Assembly (NCBI GenBank): GCA_002371115.1
Contig: DFFY01000031.1
Coordinates: 1-30,308, forward strand
Length of the DNA stretch: 30,308 nucleotides
DNA from: Bacteroidales bacterium UBA3764
GTDB taxonomy: Bacteria; Bacteroidota; Bacteroidia; Bacteroidales; UBA932
Direction of reading: 5' to 3'
Shown: positions 22,601 through 28,949 of the stretch, in pieces
How the letters are laid out: each line of letters begins with the position of its first letter
How positions within the stretch are numbered: position 1 is the stretch's first letter
Program-made: the position numbers and the translations under genes
The notes under the pieces: model-generated
Databases searched by the model: none
What the model was told of the DNA's origin: nothing
The model's input: the letters and a program-made list of their open reading frames with translations, nothing else

Positions 22601-24204
22601 GCTTCCTGAGCGGAGAAGTGGGCCTGGACGGAACCCTGGATGCGCCGCACCTGAGCAGCAAGGGTCTCCGGATGGATGAAGGCGTCCTGCAGGTGGACTT
22701 CACGCGGGTTACCTACCATGCCTCCGGCAATCTGGAGCTGAACGACCAAGGCTTGCATTTCCAGCGCCTGAAACTCACCGACGGACAGGGAGGAAACGGA
22801 CTCCTGCACGGCAGCATCCTCATGAACGGATTCAAGGACATGCGGCTGGACACCCACCTGCAGTTCACCGACATGAAAGTGGTGGAGATGCCCCGCGGCC
22901 TGAACCCGCTCATGTACGGCAGCGCCACGGCCAGCGGCTCGGCCGACATCACTGGTCCGCTGAACAAGATTCTGCTGAATGTAGATGCCGTCACCTCACG
23001 CGGTGGCGACATGCATATCGCCCTGGGCGGCAGCAGCGACGACGTATCCCGGGAAATGCTCCGCTTTACGGCCGACCCCAACGAGCGCGAAACAGACCCG
23101 TATGAAATCATGATGGCGTCCACCCTCCGGGAAGAGGAGCAGAGCGACCTGCGCCTCAAACTGCGCATCCGGGCCACCGAAGACATGCAGCTGAGCATCG
23201 ACATTGACGATGAATCCGGCATCAACGCCCGCGGCAACGGCAACATCGACATTGAAAGCCGCCTGTCCCAGGGGACCTTCTCCCTGAACGGCGACTATGC
23301 CATCTCCCAGGGAACGTTCCTGTTCTCAGCCATGAACCTGGTCACCCGCAAATTCTCCATCCAGGACGGCAGTACCATCCGCTTCAACGGCGACGTCATG
23401 AACACGGACCTGAACGTAACGGGCCTGTACACCACCAAGGCCAGCCTCTCCAACCTGCTGGCCGACGGCAGCGCCGGCAGCCGCCGTACCGTGAACTGCG
23501 GCATCCACATCACCGGCCGCCTCAGCAATCCGGAAGTGAGCTTCAGCATTGAAGTACCGGATCTGAACCCGACCACGCAGGCACAGGTCGATGCCGCCCT
23601 GAACACCGTGGACAAGGTGCAGAAACAGTTCATTTACCTCCTTATCGCCAGCAACTTCCTGCCCGGCGAAGAGTCGGGCATCACTACCGGCGGCTCCGAC
23701 GTCCTGTTCTCCAACGTATCCAGCATCATGTCGGGGCAGCTGAACAACATTTTCCAGAAGCTGAACATTCCCCTGGACATGGGCCTGAACTACCAGACCA
23801 CCCAGGCGGGCAGCAATATCTTCGACGTCGCCCTGAGCACGCAACTGTTCAACAACCGCGTCATCGTGAACGGTACGGTGGGCAACAAGAAACAGATAGA
23901 CGGCACCTCCACCAATGAGGTGGTGGGCGATATCGACATTGAAATCAAACTGAACCGCAGCGGTTCCCTCCGCGTGAAGCTGTTCTCCCACTCGGCCGAC
24001 CAATACACGTCGTACCTGGACAACAGCCAGCGCCATGGCGCCGGCGTCTCCTACCAGCGGGACTTCAACTCGTTCCTCACCTTCCTGCGTACGCTGTTTA
24101 TGGAAAGGGAGAAACGGGAAGCCATTATGCAGCAGGACATGTTGGAAGCGGGAAAACCGCATGTGTATTCAGTGGATAAAAACGGAAAATTATCCCTGGA
24201 ATGA
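19651..24204 (+). CDS. tamB: TamB-family translocation/assembly or lipid-transport protein
   Basis: A 1517-residue AsmA/TamB-like protein. An N-terminal signal anchor (about residues 7-27: ILAWLLGLFLLLILAGAVVI) fixes it in the inner membrane, and the rest is a long run of amphipathic beta segments, as in bridge-like proteins spanning the periplasm. The C-terminal ~350 residues show the TamB domain pattern (GNIDIESRLSQGTFSLNGDYAISQGTFLF, TGRLSNPEVSFSIEVPD, MSGQLNNIF, NRVIVNGTVG). TamB acts with a BamA-type partner in outer-membrane protein assembly and is also implicated in phospholipid transport. No BamA/TamA partner is in the window. Length is somewhat above the enterobacterial protein, common in Bacteroidota. 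Its last four bases (ATGA) overlap the next gene. Confidence 0.93.
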   Translation: MRRALKILAWLLGLFLLLILAGAVVIQSPRVQTFITGQVVERLRGQLDADIDIGLVTLRPFDAVVLHDVLMKDPAPVVNGMDTVACIDNLTVKFSLLGLLQNGSVHVKRLKLNGGVFNLSVEPDPDSPIGSTMNLYRVLRIQTKESAGPSHWGDLISAKYVQVSNFTFRYASIENALNMLAEGSFFADGSIDWNDFSVHVDDLVAGNLAVKDDLITGTVQRLIAQETGSGFRIDMASAQHVQVGLENVTIDGLHLQSGHTDAHLSRFVMDGAIDYYSDFIRKIRLDAQIADGSVIAMPTLRYFADGLGGITFEGGVRGHVSGTVEDLQLETLRIEDDHNDVQLRGNGRIQGLPEIEDTHFDFQLNELRFTLDGLGGFVEAWAPGTDLDLSQLARGERFRFSGHVAGLLNKLHVNGDIRSRIGHVRADATLQNAVKENAPIILGGTIRTEDLHLGKILNTPSLGPLTMETGLEARFDKKMEVRLDSLHISRLQALEYDYSDISAAGTYSDDAFDGRIIAADPNLNFLFQGTFNLSRHTRNAVYRFYASLGYADLHALHLDSRPHAKISLQASSNFLRTETHELLGDIHLSDIWLESETGRNELGNVTVQAHANDNVNRIRLESSFLDASYVGDAAPARFLNDLQYLVLQRDVPALLKQAPEPWKGATYDVNLNVKGSQLLWNFLVPGLYLEKNTRMALQVNDAGLLTAQVISGRIAYKDKFIKDLQLDFDNGNAVQTALLTGKQISLSGTQILNNRISFFADDNQVGLGYTFDNGEQGSSHAELYISGDLDRDEKGLIVNARALPSNIYYKGNGWGITSGDIRYSGGDFSIQQLMARHDSETLLVDGRLSRDRTDTLTVMMDKFDIGLLNTLSGKLPSLEGKATGKALLLSPSVPSIGLLAGIRCDSTYVAGQRMGQLNIFSGWNDENQRFDIAVSNLLNGRSNVNAVGYLTPDNGTIHASAQLNRFNMGYAAPLLQDVFAQFGGFLSGEVGLDGTLDAPHLSSKGLRMDEGVLQVDFTRVTYHASGNLELNDQGLHFQRLKLTDGQGGNGLLHGSILMNGFKDMRLDTHLQFTDMKVVEMPRGLNPLMYGSATASGSADITGPLNKILLNVDAVTSRGGDMHIALGGSSDDVSREMLRFTADPNERETDPYEIMMASTLREEEQSDLRLKLRIRATEDMQLSIDIDDESGINARGNGNIDIESRLSQGTFSLNGDYAISQGTFLFSAMNLVTRKFSIQDGSTIRFNGDVMNTDLNVTGLYTTKASLSNLLADGSAGSRRTVNCGIHITGRLSNPEVSFSIEVPDLNPTTQAQVDAALNTVDKVQKQFIYLLIASNFLPGEESGITTGGSDVLFSNVSSIMSGQLNNIFQKLNIPLDMGLNYQTTQAGSNIFDVALSTQLFNNRVIVNGTVGNKKQIDGTSTNEVVGDIDIEIKLNRSGSLRVKLFSHSADQYTSYLDNSQRHGAGVSYQRDFNSFLTFLRTLFMEREKREAIMQQDMLEAGKPHVYSVDKNGKLSLE

Positions 24205-24923
24205 CCTACGGAAAACTATACCTGATTCCCACGCCGCTGGGAGAGGGCGCACCGGAGAGCGTGCTGCCCGCCAGCGTGCTGGCCGTACTCCCCACGCTGC
24301 ACCGCTTTGTGGTGGAGGAGGTCCGCACGGCGCGGCGCTTCCTGTCGGCCGCCGGCCTCAAAGGACATATCGCGGAACTGGAATTCCACGAACTCAACGA
24401 GCACACCGCTCCGGCCGACGTAGAGCGCTACCTGCACTTGTTTGAGGAAGGCACGTCGGTAGGACTGCTCTCGGAAGCCGGCTTGCCCGCCGTGGCAGAC
24501 CCCGGTGCGCTGCTGGTGGCCCTGTGCCACAGGCACGGGATAGAGGTGGTGCCGCTGGTGGGGCCGTCGTCCCTGATGATGGCGCTCATGGCGTCCGGCC
24601 TCAACGGCCAGTCGTTCGCCTTTGCAGGCTACATTCCCGCCAAGACGGAGGAACGCCGGACCGCCCTCAAGGCGCTGGAAAAGCGCTCTGCAACAGCCCG
24701 CCAGACGCAAATCCTCATCGAGACGCCCTACCGGAACGACTCCCTCTTTGCCGATATGCTCCAGTGCCTCAGCGGCAGCACGCGGCTGTGCGTAGCAGCC
24801 AACCTCACCTGTGAAGACCAATTCATCCGCACCCGCACGGTGGCGCAGTGGAAGGCCTCCCCTGTCACCATCGGCAAACGGCCGTGCGTTTTTGTCATTC
24901 TGAGCGAAGCGAAGAATCTATGA
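24201..24923 (+). CDS. RsmI-like SAM-dependent methyltransferase (tetrapyrrole-methylase fold)
   Basis: A 240-residue member of the TP-methylase fold family that includes RsmI, the 16S rRNA C1402 2'-O-methyltransferase. Visible signatures are LYLIPTPLGEG, VVEEVRTARRFL (where RsmI has EDTR), HELNEHT, VGLLSEAGLPAVADPG, EVVPLVGPSSLMMALMASG and FAFAGYIP. The divergence from classic RsmI (EEVRT, NEHT) matches a Bacteroidota subgroup, so the rRNA target is inferred only. The native protein seems to end at about IGKRPCVFVI; the last residues, VILSEAKNL, are read from a repeat element at 24894-24919. It overlaps tamB by 4 nt and mtaB by 4 nt (ATGA each). Confidence 0.85.
   Translation: MTYGKLYLIPTPLGEGAPESVLPASVLAVLPTLHRFVVEEVRTARRFLSAAGLKGHIAELEFHELNEHTAPADVERYLHLFEEGTSVGLLSEAGLPAVADPGALLVALCHRHGIEVVPLVGPSSLMMALMASGLNGQSFAFAGYIPAKTEERRTALKALEKRSATARQTQILIETPYRNDSLFADMLQCLSGSTRLCVAANLTCEDQFIRTRTVAQWKASPVTIGKRPCVFVILSEAKNL
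24894..24919. repeat. Short dispersed repeat (CATTCTGAGCGAAGCGAAG core) at gene junction
   Basis: A 26-nt sequence beginning GTCATTCTGAGCGAAGCGAA and ending GAATCT. From general knowledge this motif is found in the intergenic DNA of many unrelated bacteria and yields spurious peptides such as SEAKNL and HSERSEES; both readings occur here in two frames. Its ends ATTCT/AGAAT are complementary. Here it encodes the final codons of the RsmI-like gene and ends directly at the mtaB ATG. Confidence 0.85.
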
Positions 24924-26338
24924 AGATTGCTTTCAATACCTTAGGCTGCAAACTCAACTACGCGGAAACAGCCACGTATGAGCGTGGCTTTGTGGCCGCC
25001 GGTTGGGAGGTGGTTCCCTGGACTGCCCCGGCCGACGTATATCTCATCAATACCTGCGCCGTTACGGAGACGGCGGAGAAGAAGTCCCGCAACCTCATCC
25101 GCCGGGCGCACAAGACGTCCCCGGAAGCCCGGATTGTGGTCACAGGCTGCTACGCGGAGCTCCGCAAAGAGCAGCTCCTGGCCATAGACGGCGTGTGGAA
25201 GGTCTTCGGCGCCAATGAGAAATCCCAGATAGTCCCTGACACACTTCTCGCAGCGGAGGAGGGTGTTGTGCCCGAAACCCATGGCCACCCTCGGCCGTGC
25301 CCCGTAAGGGCAGGTATCCCCTCGGGGATTATAGGGGGAAAATCTTTCCCGGAACGGGAGGGGCCCACAGCCGCGCCGGTAGGCGCGTTGCGAGTTGGGA
25401 GGGGCCGGAGCGAAGCGGAGGCGGTTTCGGGTACAATACCCTCCGCCGCGAAGAGTGGCGTTTTTGGTGCTTACAGTAGCGGCGAGGAGCGGACGCGGGC
25501 ATTCCTGAAGGTGCAGGACGGGTGCGACAACTTCTGCGCGTACTGCACCGTGCCGTACGCCCGCGGGCGGAGCCGCAACATCCCCATCTGCGAGGTGGTG
25601 AAAATGGCCCGCAACATTGCGGCGGAAGGCGTGAAAGAGGTGGTCCTCACGGGCGTGAACACCGGGGACTTCGGCCGCACCAGCGGGGAAAGTTTCCTGG
25701 ACCTGCTCAAAGCCCTGAATCAGGTGGAAGGCATCGAGCGCTACCGGATTTCTTCCATCGAACCCAATCTCATCACCCCTGAAATTGTGGACTGGATTGC
25801 CTCCGGCACCAAATTCCAGCGGCATTTCCATATTCCGCTGCAAAGCGGAAGTGATCGCCTGCTCAAACGCGTGGGCCGGCGCTACGACACCGCCCTCTTC
25901 GCCTCCCGCATCAACTACATCCGACAGGCGCTGGAACGGCCCGGGGAGCCCAAGGTCTTCTTAGGAATAGACGTCATCGTGGGCCTGCCCGGCGAGACGG
26001 AAGAACTGTTCCAGGAAACCTACACCTTCCTGAAAGAGTGCATCCGGCCGGCGTTCATCCACGTATTCCCTTACTCCCGGAGGCCCGGGACCCGTGCGGC
26101 GGAATGGAAGGACCAGGTACAGGACCGCCTCAAGACGGAACGCGTAGCAAAGCTGGAAGCGCTTTGCGAGGAACTGCACGCAGACTTTGTGCAGGCGCAC
26201 AAGGGCCTGCACGAGACCGTGCTGTGGGAATCGTCTGAGAAAGGCGGGCTCATGGCAGGCTACACCGGGAACTACATCCGCGTGGAACGGCCCTTCGACC
26301 TCAATCGCATTAACCAACTGGAGGACATTGTCTTATGA
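24920..26338 (+). CDS. mtaB: tRNA (N6-threonylcarbamoyladenosine-37-C2)-methylthiotransferase MtaB
   Basis: A 472-residue radical-SAM methylthiotransferase that converts t6A37 to ms2t6A37 in tRNA. The N-terminal UPF0004 domain carries the three cysteines of one [4Fe-4S] cluster: Cys10 (LGCKLNY), Cys46 (NTCAVT) and Cys77 (VTGCYAE). The radical-SAM cluster is CDNFCAYC (Cys202, Cys206, Cys209), with HIPLQSGSDRLLKRVGR and GIDVIVGLPGETEE further on and a TRAM-like end (ETVLWESSEKGGLMAGYTGNYIRV). The family is usually about 420-450 residues. The excess falls at residues ~110-179, a low-complexity, Gly/Pro/Arg-rich linker encoded by a palindromic insert (25247-25455). All catalytic motifs remain in frame. 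The start at 24920 is fixed by the first motif and by the ATGA overlap; the frame runs upstream to 24848 only through the repeat and the previous gene. Confidence 0.93.
   Translation: MKIAFNTLGCKLNYAETATYERGFVAAGWEVVPWTAPADVYLINTCAVTETAEKKSRNLIRRAHKTSPEARIVVTGCYAELRKEQLLAIDGVWKVFGANEKSQIVPDTLLAAEEGVVPETHGHPRPCPVRAGIPSGIIGGKSFPEREGPTAAPVGALRVGRGRSEAEAVSGTIPSAAKSGVFGAYSSGEERTRAFLKVQDGCDNFCAYCTVPYARGRSRNIPICEVVKMARNIAAEGVKEVVLTGVNTGDFGRTSGESFLDLLKALNQVEGIERYRISSIEPNLITPEIVDWIASGTKFQRHFHIPLQSGSDRLLKRVGRRYDTALFASRINYIRQALERPGEPKVFLGIDVIVGLPGETEELFQETYTFLKECIRPAFIHVFPYSRRPGTRAAEWKDQVQDRLKTERVAKLEALCEELHADFVQAHKGLHETVLWESSEKGGLMAGYTGNYIRVERPFDLNRINQLEDIVL
25247..25455. repeat. In-frame palindromic insertion element inside mtaB
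   Basis: About 209 bp bounded by 33-nt imperfect inverted repeats (25247-25279 and 25423-25455; 27 of 33 positions pair, with 20 of 22 in the inner block GGAGGGTGTTGTGCCCGAAA...). Inside are three more hairpins: TGCCC-CGTAA-GGGCA (25298-25312), ATCCCC-TC-GGGGAT (25316-25329) and GCGCC-GGTA-GGCGC (25374-25387). It has no ORF of its own, and translates in the mtaB frame as a disordered linker. It resembles a MITE or REP-type element. True ends and any target duplication cannot be fixed from one copy. Confidence 0.72.
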
Positions 26339-27243
26339 CCCAGCTCACCTTCTTAGGAACCGGAACCTCGCAGGGCGTGCCCATCATCGGCTGCCAGTGT
26401 GCCGTATGTCGGTCGGCCGACCAGCGGGACAAGCGCTTCCGCTCGGCGGCGTTCGTGCAGCACGACGGGCTCAGCATCCTGGTGGACGCCGGTCCGGATT
26501 TCCGCTCCCAGATGCTTGCGCACGGCATTTCGCATCTGGACGCCATCCTCCTTACGCACAACCACAAAGACCATACTGGCGGGCTGGACGACGTGCGCTC
26601 GTTCAATTACATCGACAAGAAAGCCATTGAAATTTTTTGCGAGGAACGGGTGCTGCATTCCCTCCGCGTGGAGTATTCCTATGCCTTCGAGGAGCACAAG
26701 TATCCCGGCGCGCCGGAATGGCATGTGCATCTGATTGACGAGCGTCCTTTCCGTGTGGACTCCATAGAAGGGGCCGGCGAACTGGAATGGGTGCACGACG
26801 TGGGCTATTTTTACCGCCAGCCGGACGGGAGCCTCCAGCCCTCGGACAACGCCGTGGTGGATGCGCCACACGAGCGGCCTAACGTGATTTCCATCCGGGG
26901 CCTTCACGGCCAGATGCCGGTATTGGGCTTCCGCTTCGGCAACATTGCCTATATCACCGACATGAGCACCTTGCCGGACAGCGAACTGGAAAAACTGCAG
27001 GGCCTGGAGCACGTGACGCTGAACACCGTGAGCTACCACCCGCACCACTCCCATTTCTCGCTGGAAGAGGCATTGCTTCTTGCCGATAAAATCGGCGCCA
27101 GACACACCTGGCTCACGCATCTTTCGCATGCATTCCCCTCTCATCCCCTGTTTTGTGAAGAATTACGAACCCGTTGCAAGGAGCTGGGCATCCGCTCGGA
27201 TGTGCAGCCGGCCTACGACGGATTAACCATTGAAGCCAAATGA
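26335..27243 (+). CDS. PhnP-like metallo-beta-lactamase-fold hydrolase
   Basis: A 302-residue MBL-fold protein. The N-terminus reads FLGTGTSQGVPIIGCQCAVC, with Cys20, Cys22 and Cys25 placed like the structural zinc cysteines of PhnP (5-phosphoribosyl 1,2-cyclic phosphodiesterase). The catalytic metal motif is THNHKDH (His75, His77, Asp79, His80), and later ligands are seen in ITDMS and the YHPHHSH/LTHLSH segments. No other phn genes are present, so a phosphonate role is unlikely; a general cyclic-phosphate or nucleotide phosphodiesterase is more plausible. At 302 residues it is longer than the ~250 usual for the family; the extra part seems to be about residues 145-190 (GYFYRQPDGSLQPSDNAVV). 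It overlaps mtaB by 4 nt and the next gene by 4 nt. Confidence 0.85.
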   Translation: MTQLTFLGTGTSQGVPIIGCQCAVCRSADQRDKRFRSAAFVQHDGLSILVDAGPDFRSQMLAHGISHLDAILLTHNHKDHTGGLDDVRSFNYIDKKAIEIFCEERVLHSLRVEYSYAFEEHKYPGAPEWHVHLIDERPFRVDSIEGAGELEWVHDVGYFYRQPDGSLQPSDNAVVDAPHERPNVISIRGLHGQMPVLGFRFGNIAYITDMSTLPDSELEKLQGLEHVTLNTVSYHPHHSHFSLEEALLLADKIGARHTWLTHLSHAFPSHPLFCEELRTRCKELGIRSDVQPAYDGLTIEAK

Positions 27244-27992
27244 AAAAATTACTGACCTCCCTCCTCGTTCTGCTGCCCTGCGCCATGCTGGCCCAGGAGC
27301 AAGTGTACAACTTCTCCTTTGACACCTGGAGCAAGACCAAAGGCGCCTGGGACCTGTACCCGGAGAACGCCACCGCCAAACAACAGGTCTGGGGCACCGT
27401 GAACCACGGCACCAGCTTCCTGGGCATCAACACCACTGCCCCGGAATACGAGCATGTGGCCGTCAAGGGCAAAGGCAAGGCCGCCGCCAAGGTGAGCAGT
27501 CGTTCCATTATGGGCACCTTCGCCACCGGCAACCTGTACACGGGCAAATTCGTCAAGATTATTGGCATGTCCGGTGCGGAGATGTACCACGGCATCCCCT
27601 TCCACAGCCGTCCCAAGAGCCTGTCCGGCTACGTCCACTACCAGCCCGGCAAGATTGACTGCACCAAGGCCCCGTACAAGGACCAGAAAGGCAAGCTGGA
27701 CAAGGGCCAGATAGAGATTGCCCTGTACAGCTGGAAGCAGGCCCGCCATTTCGTTTCCACCGACGGCGCCAGCACCCCGGCCGCAAAAGACCCGGACGTC
27801 ATTGCGTACGGTTCCCTGGTGCTGGACAAAGACACGGGCGGGTATATTCCTTTTACCATCGACCTGAAATATGTCAGTGACAAGGAGCCCGGCTATCTGT
27901 TTGTGGCCGTGCTCGCCAGCCGTCTGGGAGAATACTTCACCGGCAGCAGCAAGTCGGTCATTTACGTGGACGAATTCAAATTTAACTACTAG
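27240..27992 (+). CDS. Secreted PCMD-domain protein (putative carbohydrate-binding/metabolism domain)
   Basis: A 250-residue exported protein with a clear Sec signal peptide (MKKLLTSLLVLLPCAMLAQ, cleavage near residue 19, no lipobox Cys). The mature part resembles the PCMD domain, a beta-sandwich found in Bacteroidota outer-surface proteins: FSFDTWSKTKGAWDLYPE, QVWGTVNHGTSF, VKIIGMSGAEMYHGIPFHSRPKSLSGYVHYQPG, and the ending YVDEFKFNY, typical of such carbohydrate-binding-like sandwiches. No catalytic residues can be named and the function is unknown. The start overlaps the upstream hydrolase by 4 nt (ATGA), so it is translationally coupled within the chain; 6 nt separate it from the transporter gene. 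Assignment to PCMD is by pattern only. Confidence 0.72.
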   Translation: MKKLLTSLLVLLPCAMLAQEQVYNFSFDTWSKTKGAWDLYPENATAKQQVWGTVNHGTSFLGINTTAPEYEHVAVKGKGKAAAKVSSRSIMGTFATGNLYTGKFVKIIGMSGAEMYHGIPFHSRPKSLSGYVHYQPGKIDCTKAPYKDQKGKLDKGQIEIALYSWKQARHFVSTDGASTPAAKDPDVIAYGSLVLDKDTGGYIPFTIDLKYVSDKEPGYLFVAVLASRLGEYFTGSSKSVIYVDEFKFNY

Positions 27993-27998
27993 AATCCT

Positions 27999-28949
27999 AT
28001 GAGCCCGGAAATCATCCAAAGCATCGACAGCATTCAAGTGAGCCTGAATGCCGGTGGCATGAACACCATCAACATTATTCTGGCGTTCGTGATGTACGGC
28101 GTGGCGCTGGGCATCAAGCCGGGCATCTTTGTGGAAGTGTTCAAAAAGCCCAAGAGCGTGCTTCTGGGCATGCTGTGCCAGCTGGTGCTGTTGCCTGCGT
28201 TCACCTGCCTGCTGGCGGTCCTCCTCACTGGATGGATTTCTCCCATGATGGGATTGGGCATGATTTTGGTGGCCGCCTGCCCGGGCGGCAACATCTCCAA
28301 CTTCATGAGCTCGCTGGCCAAGGCCAATGTGGAACTCTCCGTGTCGCTCACGGCCATTTCCACCGCCCTGGCCGTGCTGCTCACGCCGTTCAACTTCTGG
28401 GCCTGGGGCACGGTGTACCTGCATTCCGCAGCCGTATCGGCCGAAATCCCTACCCTGGTGATTCCCCTGTGGGACGTGTTCAAGACCATCTTCATCCTGC
28501 TGGGCATTCCGCTGGTGCTGGGCATTCTCACCAGCCATTACCTGCCCAAGGTGGCGCAGGCGCTGAAAAAGCCCCTGCAGTGGCTTTCCATCGTCATTTT
28601 CATTGCCATGGTGGTGCTGTCGTTCGGCAGCAACATAGACGCGTTCCTCAAGTGCATCAAGTACATTTTCCTGGTGGTGCTCATCCATAATGCGCTGGCG
28701 CTGAGCATCGGATTCAGCGTGGGAACGGCTTTCAAAGTACCTATCCTCGACCGTCGGACGCTCACCATAGAAACGGGCATCCAAAACAGTGGCCTGGGCC
28801 TTGCCCTCATGCTGGGCACCAGCCTCTTCTCCGGCTTCCCGCCCCACGGCGGCATGCTGGTAATCACCGCGTGGTGGGGCATCTGGCACATCATTTCCGG
28901 CCTCACCGTGGCCACCCTCTTCAACCGCAGCAAACGGGCCGATGTCTGA
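27999..28949 (+). CDS. Bile acid:sodium symporter (BASS/SBF) family transporter
   Basis: A 316-residue integral membrane protein with about nine or ten hydrophobic segments. Characteristic pieces are IILAFVMYGVALGIKP, LGMILVAACPGGNISNFMSSLAKANVELSVSLTAIST (the conserved PGG-N-S-N region that forms the sodium and substrate site), and IETGIQNSGLGLALML (the second conserved crossing helix, ETGIQN). These are the hallmarks of the SBF family, which moves bile acids, steroid conjugates, pantoate-like or 2-oxo acids with sodium. Substrate cannot be predicted. It lies between the PCMD protein (6 nt before) and the acyltransferase, which it overlaps by 8 nt. Confidence 0.92.
   Translation: MSPEIIQSIDSIQVSLNAGGMNTINIILAFVMYGVALGIKPGIFVEVFKKPKSVLLGMLCQLVLLPAFTCLLAVLLTGWISPMMGLGMILVAACPGGNISNFMSSLAKANVELSVSLTAISTALAVLLTPFNFWAWGTVYLHSAAVSAEIPTLVIPLWDVFKTIFILLGIPLVLGILTSHYLPKVAQALKKPLQWLSIVIFIAMVVLSFGSNIDAFLKCIKYIFLVVLIHNALALSIGFSVGTAFKVPILDRRTLTIETGIQNSGLGLALMLGTSLFSGFPPHGGMLVITAWWGIWHIISGLTVATLFNRSKRADV

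Noticed and set aside
19663..22857. A 1064-codon minus-strand open frame opposite tamB
   Set aside because: It lies wholly antisense to a clear TamB gene and has no motif, promoter or plausible start context.
24848..24919. Upstream extension of mtaB through the junction repeat (HSERSEES peptide)
   Set aside because: The extension is translated repeat and another frame of the previous gene; the conserved MtaB N-terminus begins at 24920.
26335..26338. A phosphonate-degradation (phn) locus, suggested by the PhnP-like protein
   Set aside because: No other phn gene is in the window, and the neighbours are tRNA-modification and envelope genes.
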